A stretch of 64,000 nt of DNA from DATFVJ01 sp963820395 (lineage in GTDB: Bacteria > Actinomycetota > Actinomycetes > Streptosporangiales > Streptosporangiaceae). Below the pieces are notes generated by a model. That model had not been told where the DNA came from and searched no databases. It saw only the letters and a list, made by a program, of their open reading frames with translations. The position numbers and the translations under genes are program-made. Positions 46,718 to 54,999 of the stretch are shown in pieces. The DNA lies in the NCBI GenBank assembly GCA_963820395.1, contig CAWGAE010000030.1:62001-126000 (forward strand), given 5' to 3'. Position 1 is the first letter of the stretch. Each line of letters opens with the position of its first letter.

Positions 46718-47770
46718 GTGCCGGTGAAACCCGTCGAGCGTGCCATCCGGCGGGCCGATAGCGCACAGCAGCGGCATCATATTTCCGCGTTTGCCTTCGG
46801 TGTCATCAAGAAATTCGGCGACGACAATGGGGGCGCACTGGCTGCGAGCCTGGCCCACTCCGCCTTCGTCTCGGTGTTCCCCCTGCTGCTCGTCCTGGTG
46901 ACGATCCTCGGCCTCGTCGCCTCCGGCGACCCGTCACTGCGGCAGCATGTCCTCGACGCCGCGGCCGAGCAGTTCCCGCTCGTCGGCAGTCAGCTGGCCG
47001 GGAACGTGCACGCCTTGCGGCGCTCGAGCGTGATCGGGCTGCTCGTCGGCCTGGCCGGCCTGATCTGGGGCGGAACCGGGCTCGCACAGTCCGGCCTGTT
47101 CACGATGGAGCAGGTATGGAACCTGCCCGGGCCCGCGCGGCCGGGTTTCCTGCCGCGTCTCGGCCGGGCGCTGACTTTTCTCTGTGTGCTGGCGGCCGGG
47201 GTGATCGTTACGACGTTGCTGACCGGCCTGGACACCCACGGCCATCACGCGGCCGCCGTTGTCGCGTTCGCACAGGTACTGGCGCTGCTAGCGAATTTCG
47301 GCCTGTACTTCGTCGCCTTCCGCGTGCTGACTCCCGGGGGCGTGCCGAGCCGCGCGCTGGTGCCTGGCGCAGCCGCGGGCGGGGTGGCCTGGACGTTGCT
47401 GCAGGCGATCGGCACCTATCTCGTCCACCATTACCTGCGCAGTGATTCTGTCTACGGGGTCTTCGCGACGGTGCTGGGCCTGGTGGCGTGGATCTACCTG
47501 GCGGTCCAGGTAACGGTGTATGCCGCCGAGGTCAACGTCGTGCTGGCGCGCCGGCTGTGGCCGCGCTCGATCGTCGCGCCTCCGCTCACCGAAGCCGACC
47601 GCGCCTCGCTGGCCCTGCAGGCCCTGCAGAACCAGCGGCGGAACGAGCAGCAGGTTGAGGTGTCCTTCACCGACAGGGATCCCACAGCCACATCGGCTCA
47701 GCGCACACCGCGGACACCCGAAGACGTCTCGCCCCCTGCCCAGCGCGAGAGCGACGACAAGAGTGGGTAG
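46718..47770 (+). CDS. YihY/BrkB family membrane protein
   Basis: This 350-residue protein has six transmembrane segments. Family features are GGALAASLAHSAFVSVFPLL, LLVLVTILGLVASGDPSLRQ, SSVIGLLVGLAGLIWGGTGL, LPRLGRALTFLCVLAAGVIV and YGVFATVLGLVAWIYLAVQV then TVYAAEVNVVLARRLWPRS. The C-terminus is a charged disordered tail. The GTG at 46718 is used because GGGAGG precedes it; the open frame upstream is Ala/Arg-rich without domain. YihY proteins are not RNase BN; transport or envelope roles are proposed. Confidence 0.9.
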   Translation: MPVKPVERAIRRADSAQQRHHISAFAFGVIKKFGDDNGGALAASLAHSAFVSVFPLLLVLVTILGLVASGDPSLRQHVLDAAAEQFPLVGSQLAGNVHALRRSSVIGLLVGLAGLIWGGTGLAQSGLFTMEQVWNLPGPARPGFLPRLGRALTFLCVLAAGVIVTTLLTGLDTHGHHAAAVVAFAQVLALLANFGLYFVAFRVLTPGGVPSRALVPGAAAGGVAWTLLQAIGTYLVHHYLRSDSVYGVFATVLGLVAWIYLAVQVTVYAAEVNVVLARRLWPRSIVAPPLTEADRASLALQALQNQRRNEQQVEVSFTDRDPTATSAQRTPRTPEDVSPPAQRESDDKSG

Positions 47771-47773
47771 CTC

Positions 47774-48447
47774 TCAGGATGGCTCAACGTGGACGACGTC
47801 GAGTATGCGCGGCCCGTGCACGCCTTCGACGCGGTGGAACTCGATGTCGACGGTCGCGGACGGTCCGCTGATCCAGGTCAGCGGCCGATCCGGGCGCAAC
47901 CGCATGATCGCTTCCGGCACCAGGGCGACGACCTGGCGCGCGCGCACGATGCACAGGGGAGGTAGTCGGGCAGGAGCGTGATGGTCCGCCTACCCTGATC
48001 TGGCGAGCCGTCGAGGATGATGGTTCCGGTTTCCGCGATGGCGACCGCTGCCGCGGTGACGGCGCCGTCGAAGGTGTCCAGTTCGCTTGCGGTGAACTCG
48101 GCGTCGGCGACGGCCTCCACCCCGGTGGGCAGCTTAGGCAGGTCGAGGCCGGGCGGCACCACCACGCACCGCGCCCCGCGCTGCGCCAGGGCCGCGCCGA
48201 GCGCGGCAGCCAGCTGGCCAGGGGTGGTGCGCCGCACGGTCGCGCGGTAGTCGGCGAGCCGGTCCGCGAGGAGGTCGAGCAGCTCACCGTGGTCTACCTC
48301 GCGGTGGAGGCGGTAACCACGGGGCACCTCGCCGGCCGAACCGGCGGATCGGCCGTCATCGCCCGCGGCGGCGGACGCGCCTTCGTTGCCAGCCTGGGCG
48401 CCGATCGCGGTGCGGATGCGCGACAGTACCTCGGCGCGCGCGCTCAC
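47774..48447 (-). CDS. lutC: LutC-type LUD-domain protein (one frameshift)
   Basis: This LUD-fold subunit of the LutABC L-lactate oxidising system is about 224 residues. AEVLSRIRTAIGAQAG forms the N-terminal helix. RCVVVPPGLDLPKLPTGVEA and AVAIAETGTIILDGSPDQGR follow, then TITLLPDYLPC and, in another frame, EAIMRLRPDRPLTWISGPSA, TVDIEFHRVEGVHGPRILDV and a stop at 47774. The break is near 47950-47956, where CTCCCCTGTGCATC carries two extra bases (or lacks one). GTG start at 48447 overlaps the LutB stop (GTGA). No LutA gene is in the window. Confidence 0.85.
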
Positions 48448-49541
48448 CCGCTCGCTCCGTCCTTGCGGCCGTGCACCGGGCGGTGCTCGTGCCGCCACCA
48501 CTCACGAAACGTCCTGGCTGCGGGCACCGGCATGTCACGTGCCTCGGTCCAGCCGGACAACGGCGGCGGAAGCGCGCGGATCCGGCCGCGGCGGCCGACC
48601 GCGCGCCCGAGCTTTGCCGCGCGCTGCGCCGTCGTGAAGCGGCCCGGGTCGGCCATCACCCAGGACGCCGCGGCCATCGTGATCGCTTCCGGGCTTGGCA
48701 GCCGGTGAGCATGGCGAGCGGCCCCGACGTGGCGGGCGCGCAGATGGACAAGCACCGACGGGATGTCGATCTTCACCGGGCACACATCGTAGCAGGCGCC
48801 GCAGAGCGACGACGCGTACGGCAGGGAAGCGTTGTCCTCGATACCGGTCAGCTGAGGTGACAAGATGGCGCCGATCGGGCCCGGATAGATCGAACCGTAG
48901 GCATGACCGCCGACCCGCTCGTACACCGGGCACACGTTCAGGCAGGCGGAGCAGCGGATGCAATGCAAGGCCTGCCGCCCCGTCTCGTCGGCGAGGGCCG
49001 CAGTCCTCCCGTTGTCGAGCAGCACGAGATGGAACTGCTGCGGGCCGTCCCCCGGCATCACCCCGGTCCAGATCGAGGTGTATGGGTTCATCCGCTCGCC
49101 GGTAGCCGAGCGGGGCAGCAACTGCAGGAACACCTCGAGGTCACGCCACGCGGGGATCACTTTCTCGATCCCCATCACGGTGATCAGCGTTTCCGGCAGC
49201 GTCAGGCACATCCGGCCATTGCCCTCGGATTCCACCACGCCGAGCGCGCCAGTCTCGGCCACCGCGAAGTTGGCGCCGCTGATCCCGACCCTGGCCGAAA
49301 GGAACCTGCGCCGCAGATACCGGCGGGCCGCGTCGGCCAGCGCAGCCGGATCGTCGGTCAGCCCCGGGTTCACATCCCCCATCAGGAAAATCTCGCGGAT
49401 CTCCGCGCGGTTCCGGTGGATGGCCGGCACCAGGATGTGGGAGGGCCGGTCACGGCCGAGTTGCACGATCAGCTCGGCCAGGTCGGTCTCGTGTGCCCGG
49501 ATTCCAACCGCGGCCAGCGCCTCGTTCACCGGGATGAACAC
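48444..49541 (-). CDS. lutB: LutB-type iron-sulfur protein, N-terminally truncated
   Basis: This is the L-lactate oxidation Fe-S subunit. VNEALAAVGIRAHETDLAEL opens the recognisable part, GVVESEGNGRMCLTLPETLI is the LUD core, and two [4Fe-4S] motifs follow (CIRCSACLNVCPVYERVGGH and SLCGACYDVCPVKIDIPSVL). A C-terminal DUF3390-like segment ends EARDMPVPAARTFREWWRHE. Full-length LutB is about 470 residues and begins roughly 110 residues earlier; here the ATG at 49541 follows directly on unrelated sequence, so the N-terminal part of the LUD domain is lost. The Fe-S part is intact. Confidence 0.85.
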   Translation of the reverse strand: MFIPVNEALAAVGIRAHETDLAELIVQLGRDRPSHILVPAIHRNRAEIREIFLMGDVNPGLTDDPAALADAARRYLRRRFLSARVGISGANFAVAETGALGVVESEGNGRMCLTLPETLITVMGIEKVIPAWRDLEVFLQLLPRSATGERMNPYTSIWTGVMPGDGPQQFHLVLLDNGRTAALADETGRQALHCIRCSACLNVCPVYERVGGHAYGSIYPGPIGAILSPQLTGIEDNASLPYASSLCGACYDVCPVKIDIPSVLVHLRARHVGAARHAHRLPSPEAITMAAASWVMADPGRFTTAQRAAKLGRAVGRRGRIRALPPPLSGWTEARDMPVPAARTFREWWRHEHRPVHGRKDGASG

Positions 49542-49824
49542 CGATACGGCCTGCGATCACCGACGCCGGCGGACTCGCCGAGGACCTTAGGGCGAGCCTG
49601 GACGAGGTGATGGCGCTCGCGCGGTGACGCCCGCTCGGTCGTGGATGGATATCGATCACGCGAGCCCGACGGCGCTACAACTTGTAACATCATCCTTGCG
49701 ATCGGTTTCTACAGTCCGGCTTCGGCGCAGCCCAAGGGCCGACGCTGACACAGGGCCAGCTCGACGCGATACGCACGGCTCAGGGAAGACCGAGCCGCTC
49801 CCGTCAAGTCATGAGGATCGCTCG

Positions 49825-50130
49825 CTACCCCCCGCGGGACGCTTCGATGCACCGCACGCCCTCGGCGCCGACACTGGCCGCGTGCCGTGTATGCGGTGGC
49901 AGCACCAGGCAATCTCCCGGGCGCAGGTCGGCATCGCCCTCGTCTGTGTGGAATACGATCCCGCCGCGTATGCAGTAGAGCACTTTCTCATAGCCGTGCT
50001 CATGCCAGTCGTAGACGTCGCCCGGGCCATTGCCCCAGCCGTGCGGCGCCAGGCCTGCGGCGCGCATCCGTGCGACGATCTGGTCCTCGCCTGGCGGCGG
50101 GCCTTGATGGCGATCCACCACGAAGGCCAT
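49825..50130 (-). CDS. Cupin domain protein
   Basis: This 101-residue single-cupin protein has motif 1 YDWHEHGYEKVLYCIRGGIV (two His and Glu as metal ligands) and motif 2 LRPGDCLVLPPHTRHAASVG (His). Strong AGGAGG eight bases before the ATG at 50130. Small cupins of this type bind a metal and may be isomerases, dioxygenases or sensors. Upstream (50131-50408) there are only repeats and a hairpin. Confidence 0.9.
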   Translation of the reverse strand: MAFVVDRHQGPPPGEDQIVARMRAAGLAPHGWGNGPGDVYDWHEHGYEKVLYCIRGGIVFHTDEGDADLRPGDCLVLPPHTRHAASVGAEGVRCIEASRGG

Positions 50131-50158
50131 CGCATCAACCTCCTGTGCTCCGGCCCCG

Positions 50159-50235
50159 CGTCCCGCGGTTCACCTTCCCCGCCGGGCTCCATCCGCCCGT
50201 CCCGCGGTCCACACTCCCGTCCGGGCTCCAGCCCA
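50159..50235. repeat. 38-bp imperfect tandem duplication
   Basis: Two adjacent copies start CGTCCCGCGGT at 50159 and 50198 and end in CCGGGCTCCA..CC. Noncoding, upstream of the cupin gene on the minus strand. Confidence 0.55.
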
Positions 50236-50244
50236 TCCCCTAAA

Positions 50245-50265
50245 GCCCGGCCGCTCAAGCCGGGC
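50245..50265 (-). terminator. GC hairpin after the 50.4-50.7 kb gene
   Basis: GCCCGGC (50245-50251) pairs with GCCGGGC (50259-50265) around a seven-base loop, 144 bases past the stop of the upstream minus-strand gene. No T-tract; actinobacterial terminators often lack one. Confidence 0.3.
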
Positions 50266-50408
50266 GCTCAAACTCCGCGTTCCAGCAATGCCCGCCTGAC
50301 CCCGCCGCCGGCCGCCACCATTCCCGCTGAAGTCGCCTCCGGCGGCGGTAGATCGGGTAGGCGTACGAGCGGAACTCAGGACTAACCTAAGGGGCGTCCG
50401 GGCGAGAC

Positions 50409-50726
50409 CTACCCAGTCACGACGTCCTTGCTGTAATCCCCACGGAGCGAATAGATCTTGATCGAGATGTTCTCACCGTGGGCTGGCAGCTCGCTTTGGA
50501 ATATCTTGATCATCTCCTTTCGGTCGAAGTACCGCCCGGCGTCTTCGAGCGAATCGAACGTGAACTCGACGACGCGATGAGGTGAGGCCGAGAAGGCGTT
50601 GTCATACGATGCCAGCCGCCGTAGCTCAACAGGCGCCTCAAGGGTGTCCGCGATCGTTCGGACCCACTCCATGTACTTGCGCTTTTCTCCCTGCGGATAG
50701 TCGATCTCGTAGACATACTTGATCAC
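50409..50726 (-). CDS. 105-residue alpha/beta-barrel-like hypothetical protein
   Basis: A GTG at 50726 preceded by GAAGGAGG opens 105 codons: VYEIDYPQGEKRKYMEWVRT, RLASYDNAFSASPHRVVEFT and FDSLEDAGRYFDRKEMIKIF. The beta-alpha-beta-beta layout with VVEFTFDSLEDA is like dimeric alpha/beta-barrel (EthD/NIPSNAP/ABM) proteins. Codon use is less GC-biased than its neighbours, possibly transferred. Function unknown. Confidence 0.75.
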   Translation of the reverse strand: MIKYVYEIDYPQGEKRKYMEWVRTIADTLEAPVELRRLASYDNAFSASPHRVVEFTFDSLEDAGRYFDRKEMIKIFQSELPAHGENISIKIYSLRGDYSKDVVTG

Positions 50727-50835
50727 CGGAGAAGCCTCCTTCCGTCAGTGCCGCCGCCCTCACGAGCTCGACGGCACGCTGCTATGGTCCGCCTACGTCG
50801 GCCGCCGCGCAAGAGCGCGGCGGGGGTGAGGTCGG

Positions 50836-51918
50836 CTAGGACACGATGTCCTTCACCCGGAACCGGCGGAACGCCAGGGCAAACAGAACCAGGGCGTAGG
50901 ACACGGACACAGCTGCGCCCTCGATCATGCCGCCCCAGGAGATCTGCGGCTGCATGGCGTCGAGCCAGGCAAACTGCCAGTGGGTCGGCAGGATCTGCCG
51001 CCATGGCCCGAGGGCCGTCACCGCGTCGAGGATGTTGCTGACGATCACCAGCCCGACCGCGCCGCCGACCGCGCCGAGCGGCGAATCGGTGGACACCGAG
51101 AGCAGAAATGCCAGCCCCGCCACCACCAGCTCGGTGATAAGGACATATGCCAGAACGATAACCATTCGGGCCAGCGCGGCGCCGGCCTGCAGCTCCACGC
51201 CCGAGGCGGGCAGCCTGAGCGGATGCCAGCCATACGCCACCGTCCCGGCCAGCAGCGCCATCAGCGGGAAACTCGTCACCGCGATGGTCGCGTACGCGAA
51301 CGCGACGGCCAGCTTCTGCCGGAGTAGCCGGGCCCGGGGAACTGGCGCCGCGAGCAGGTACCGCAGCGACGACCAGCTTGCCTCGCTCGCTACGGTGTCC
51401 CCGCAGAACAGCGCTACCGCGACCACTAGGAGGAACCCGGCGGAGGCGAAGAAGCTGAACGCGGCGAAGTTGAGCCCGCCCCCGGTCGCGAGATCCACGA
51501 GGCCCGGCGCGCCGCTGCCTGGTTGCCGCGGCCCGCCGAGCTCGAACGCGCCGACCAGGATCCACGGCAGGACCAGCAGGATGATGAACGCCCCGATCGT
51601 CCGCCACCGCCGCAGCTGGCGAATCGCCTCGACGGTGAACGGAAGCGTGCGGTGCGGGCTGTACCCTCCCACGCCGACATCCCGTCTCCCGGAATCCAGT
51701 GTCCCGGCGCCCCGTCTCCCGGAATCCCTGTGTCCCGGAGCCCTGCGTCCCGGAGCCCTGCGTCCCGGCGCCCTGCGTCCCGGCGCCCTGCGTCCCGGCG
51801 CCCTGCGTCCCGGAGCCCTGCGTCCCGGCGCCCTGTGTCCCGGCGTCCCCGTGCGTCCCGGATGCCCCGCGTGCTCCCGGCGCCCTCGCCGTGCGTCCCG
51901 GAGCCCTGCGTTCCGCAA
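50836..51918 (-). CDS. ABC transporter permease (ABC-2 type) with repeat-rich N-terminus
   Basis: This membrane subunit is the partner of the upstream hydrolase-ABC fusion. Six hydrophobic segments are seen: TIGAFIILLVLPWILVGAFE, NFAAFSFFASAGFLLVVAVA, IAVTSFPLMALLAGTVAYG, MVIVLAYVLITELVVAGLAF, GAVGGAVGLVIVSNIL and EGAAVSVSYALVLFALAF. Between them lies the ABC-2 segment CGDTVASEASWSSLRYLLAA. The natural N-terminus is unclear. The best ribosome site and ATG (51959, overlapping the ATPase stop) is in another frame, and the 5' region is a 15-bp tandem array that encodes GRRAP units in this frame. The start given (TTG 51918) is only the longest in-frame option. Confidence 0.82.
   Translation of the reverse strand: MRNAGLRDARRGRREHAGHPGRTGTPGHRAPGRRAPGRRAPGRRAPGRRAPGRRAPGRRAPGHRDSGRRGAGTLDSGRRDVGVGGYSPHRTLPFTVEAIRQLRRWRTIGAFIILLVLPWILVGAFELGGPRQPGSGAPGLVDLATGGGLNFAAFSFFASAGFLLVVAVALFCGDTVASEASWSSLRYLLAAPVPRARLLRQKLAVAFAYATIAVTSFPLMALLAGTVAYGWHPLRLPASGVELQAGAALARMVIVLAYVLITELVVAGLAFLLSVSTDSPLGAVGGAVGLVIVSNILDAVTALGPWRQILPTHWQFAWLDAMQPQISWGGMIEGAAVSVSYALVLFALAFRRFRVKDIVS
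51734..51838. repeat. 15-bp tandem array in the permease 5' region
   Basis: Seven consecutive units of CCCGGMGCCCTGCGT fill 51734-51838, flanked by degenerate copies back to about 51690. Because 15 is a multiple of three, all six frames stay open and encode pentapeptide repeats (GRRAP in the permease frame). Unit number can change without breaking the frame. Confidence 0.9.
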
Positions 51919-51958
51919 TCCCGCGCACCGGAGTCCCGCGCGCCGGCGTTCGCGACCA

Positions 51959-54799
51959 TCACCGCCCCTCCTTCGCGCCCACCGGAACCTGGACGTCAGC
52001 GGGGCGGGCGATCAGCGCGAGGAAGGCGTCTTCCAGGCGGCGGCTAGGCACCACCCGGTCCACTGGTATCCCGGCCCCGACGAGCGCGGCGACGACCGCC
52101 GAGGCGGGCACGCCGTCGGGGTGCACGAGGACCCCGTCCGGGTGCGGCTCCGCGCGCTCGATTCCGCTGAGTTCGCTGAGCACAGCCGCGGCACGGCCAG
52201 CCTCCGTGGTGCCCACCACGAGCGCTGCGCCTTCGCCGATGATCTCGCTCACCGGGCCCGCGGCGAGTCGGCGCCCCAGGTTCATGACAACCACGTGCGT
52301 ACAGGTCTGCTCGACCTCCGCGAGCATGTGGCTGGACAGGATCACCGTCCGGCCGCCCGCCGCGTAGCGCAGCAAGACGTCGCGCATCTCCCTGATCTGC
52401 GGTGGGTCTAGGCCGTTCATGGGCTCGTCTAGCACCAACAGGTCGGGCAGGCCGAGCATGGCCTGAGCGATCGCCAGCCGCTGCCGCATACCGCGGGAGT
52501 AGGCGCGCACTCGCCGGTCGATGGCCGCGCCCAAACCCGCCACCTCGAGGACGTCCGTCATATGGGAGGCGGCGGCGGGTCGCCCTGTCGCCCGCCAGTA
52601 CAGGTCGAGATTCGCCCGGCCGGACAGATGCGGCAGGAATCCCGGTCCCTCCACGAACGAGCCGAGACGGGACAACGCGGGCGCACCGGGATGAACCAGT
52701 CGGCCGAAAATCGTGATGCTGCCCGCGTCCGGGTGGATCAGGCCCATCAGCATGCGCAGCGTGGTGGTCTTCCCGGCCCCGTTCGGTCCGAGCAGGCCCA
52801 GGATCTGGCCGCCTTCGACACGCAGCGACAGGTCGGCGACGGCGAGCTGACCGTCCCGGAAGCGCTTGGTCAGGCCGGTGATCTCCAGGGGAACGCCGAC
52901 CAGGTCGGGGAAGATCACATCGTCCGCCCGGCGGCGGGCGATGATGAGGATTAGGGCAGCCGCCACCAGCGCTGCTGCCGGGGCCGCCCACACCCACCAC
53001 GGGGTCCCTCCGTTCTGGACGGTGAGGGCATGGTCCATGGGCACTGACAGCTCCGGTCCGGCCAGGGCCACCCGGTACGTCGCCGGCGCCGCTGGGGTTG
53101 CGTAGCCGAAATCGGTGGTTGTCAGCACGAGGCGGAGCCGGTGCCCGGCGGCAAACCCGTAGTCCACGGCGGGGAGCTGGACAGTGGCCACGCGCCCAGC
53201 GGCCGCCCCGGTGACCCGCAGCGGCGCGACAAGCTGGAACGGCAGCGTCACGTTGCCAGCCTGGTCGACATCGCAGACCTTGGCGAAAAGCGTGACATCG
53301 GCGGCGCCACTGACCCGGATACGGACCGTGGGCGCGCCGGTTACCTGGAGCGGCGCGGACAGCGTGGCCGAGTTGAAAGCCGCCCTCTGGCCGGGCATGT
53401 CGAAGGTGAGGCCGCTCGCCGCCGACCCCGCCGAAGATCCCGAGCCGGCCAGTCGCAGACCAGGCAGGACGGATATCGACGGCGGGGTCCCGCCGGGCGG
53501 ATTGATGACGGTCTGCGGCGGGCCGGTGAGCTGAACCGTTCCCCGCCGGGTACCGTTCAGGCCCGGGTAAACAGCCGCGGTGGCGACGCCCAGCAGGTCG
53601 GTGTCACTCGACGGGTCGAATCCCAGGACCCGGCTGACCGCGAACCCGGGCTGGCCGGTGCCGCGGCCGGAAGACGCCGGGTGCGCCTGCTTCAGCCAGC
53701 GGTCGAACCAGCGCGTGGTCAGCTCTTTCACCCGGGCGGTTTCCTGGTCACCGCCGTCATGGCCGCCGTTGAACCAGACCATGTCGACCGGCGCGCCGTT
53801 ACCCCGGATCGCCTCGTAGTTGGCGTCCGCCTGGTCGAGCCCGAACAGGGAGTCGTTCTCGCCCTGGATCAGCAGGGTGGGCACGTCGATCTGGCTCGCG
53901 ACGCTCGCCGGGCTGGACCGCAGCAGCAGCGAGACCGCCTGTGGTGTCGGCCGCCCCAGCGCTGCGGCCTGCTGGTAGATGGCGCAGATCTGCGGCATGA
54001 ACCGGCCGCACTGCGGCGACGCGGCGGCGCTGTGGTGCGATCCGGAGCCGTCCGGCGCTTCCTGCCCAGCCGGGCCCGGCCGGGCCGCCGCACCGAACCG
54101 GACGGCACCCTGGGTGAACAGCAGGCCAGCCCACTGCTTCTTGAAGACGCCGCCCGCCGGGCCGCCGCCCGCCGCATTGGGGAACAGCGCGGTCGCCAGG
54201 TTGTTCCACGCTATCTGTGGGACGATCGCGTCGATCCGGCGGTCGTAGGCCGCGGCGAGCAACGCGAGCCCGCCACCATAAGAGGCGCCCGCGATCCCGA
54301 CCCGCGGATCGCCGGGCCGGTCCAGCAGCACCTGCGGCTGGTGGGCCAGCCAGCTGACAAGCTGCTCGGCGTCCTTGACCTCGTAGTCCGGTGAGTCGAG
54401 CGCGATCTGCCCGGTGGAAGCTCCGAACCCCCGCGCGGACCAGGTGAGCACGGCAAATCCGGCCTGTGCGAGCTGGACAGCCTGGGCACGGACGGCATTC
54501 TTCGTCTCACCGAACCCGTGCGCGAGCAGGATCGCGGGGACCCGTGCGGTGCCCGCCGGGGTGAAGAAGCTGGCGTCGAGCACGACACGCTGGTCGCTGC
54601 GGGGGCCGTCGAAGACTGCGATGCGCTGGTCGCGGACGCTGACCGGCGCCGGACGGCCGATGCTGGCAGCGATTGCGACCGCGCCGCCGATCGCGCAGAG
54701 GGCGGCCACCAGCCCGGCGACGATCCTTCCCCGCCGAGTCCACCGACTCCGCCGAGCCGACGAAGTCGGCCGACTCGGCCGTGCGCGAGACAGCTTCAT
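51959..54799 (-). CDS. Fusion of S15-type alpha/beta hydrolase and ABC transporter ATPase
   Basis: This protein of about 946 residues has two modules. After a basic start and a signal anchor (VAGLVAALCAIGGAVAIAAS), an alpha/beta hydrolase of the X-Pro dipeptidyl-peptidase (S15/CocE) type has LLAHGFGETKNAVRAQAVQL, Ser in VGIAGASYGGGLALL, Asp in LIQGENDSLFGLDQAD and His in FNGGHDGGDQ. A C-terminal jelly-roll follows (VRIRVSGAADVTLFAKVCDV). A transmembrane helix (WWVWAAPAAALVAAALILII) leads to an ABC ATPase: Walker A LLGLLGPNGAGKTTTLRM, signature YSRGMRQRLAIAQ, Walker B LLVLDEPMNGLDPPQ and switch His in VILSSHM. The hydrolase faces outside and the ATPase inside. ATG 54799 preferred over 54850. 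Confidence 0.9.
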   Translation of the reverse strand: MKLSRARPSRPTSSARRSRWTRRGRIVAGLVAALCAIGGAVAIAASIGRPAPVSVRDQRIAVFDGPRSDQRVVLDASFFTPAGTARVPAILLAHGFGETKNAVRAQAVQLAQAGFAVLTWSARGFGASTGQIALDSPDYEVKDAEQLVSWLAHQPQVLLDRPGDPRVGIAGASYGGGLALLAAAYDRRIDAIVPQIAWNNLATALFPNAAGGGPAGGVFKKQWAGLLFTQGAVRFGAAARPGPAGQEAPDGSGSHHSAAASPQCGRFMPQICAIYQQAAALGRPTPQAVSLLLRSSPASVASQIDVPTLLIQGENDSLFGLDQADANYEAIRGNGAPVDMVWFNGGHDGGDQETARVKELTTRWFDRWLKQAHPASSGRGTGQPGFAVSRVLGFDPSSDTDLLGVATAAVYPGLNGTRRGTVQLTGPPQTVINPPGGTPPSISVLPGLRLAGSGSSAGSAASGLTFDMPGQRAAFNSATLSAPLQVTGAPTVRIRVSGAADVTLFAKVCDVDQAGNVTLPFQLVAPLRVTGAAAGRVATVQLPAVDYGFAAGHRLRLVLTTTDFGYATPAAPATYRVALAGPELSVPMDHALTVQNGGTPWWVWAAPAAALVAAALILIIARRRADDVIFPDLVGVPLEITGLTKRFRDGQLAVADLSLRVEGGQILGLLGPNGAGKTTTLRMLMGLIHPDAGSITIFGRLVHPGAPALSRLGSFVEGPGFLPHLSGRANLDLYWRATGRPAAASHMTDVLEVAGLGAAIDRRVRAYSRGMRQRLAIAQAMLGLPDLLVLDEPMNGLDPPQIREMRDVLLRYAAGGRTVILSSHMLAEVEQTCTHVVVMNLGRRLAAGPVSEIIGEGAALVVGTTEAGRAAAVLSELSGIERAEPHPDGVLVHPDGVPASAVVAALVGAGIPVDRVVPSRRLEDAFLALIARPADVQVPVGAKEGR

Positions 54800-54999
54800 G
54801 AAGAGGACCGTAGCAACGACGCCGGTGTGGTCAGGGAATGTCAAGCGCACTCAGGAAAATCTGTCTGCTGGCGCGTTTGCGCCTGCCGGCTGGACCGGCA
54901 CCCTGCCATACGGGGGCCCTGGCGGCATCGGATCATTCGCTCACCTCATAGCCTGGCGTCGCAGCAGAGACGAGATCCGCCGGACAGGAGCTAGGCTTA

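Noticed and set aside
51521..52411. Plus-strand frames rich in CVPAP or RPGAL repeats
   Set aside because: These are the complementary reading of the 15-bp array and the ABC genes; they have no start context.
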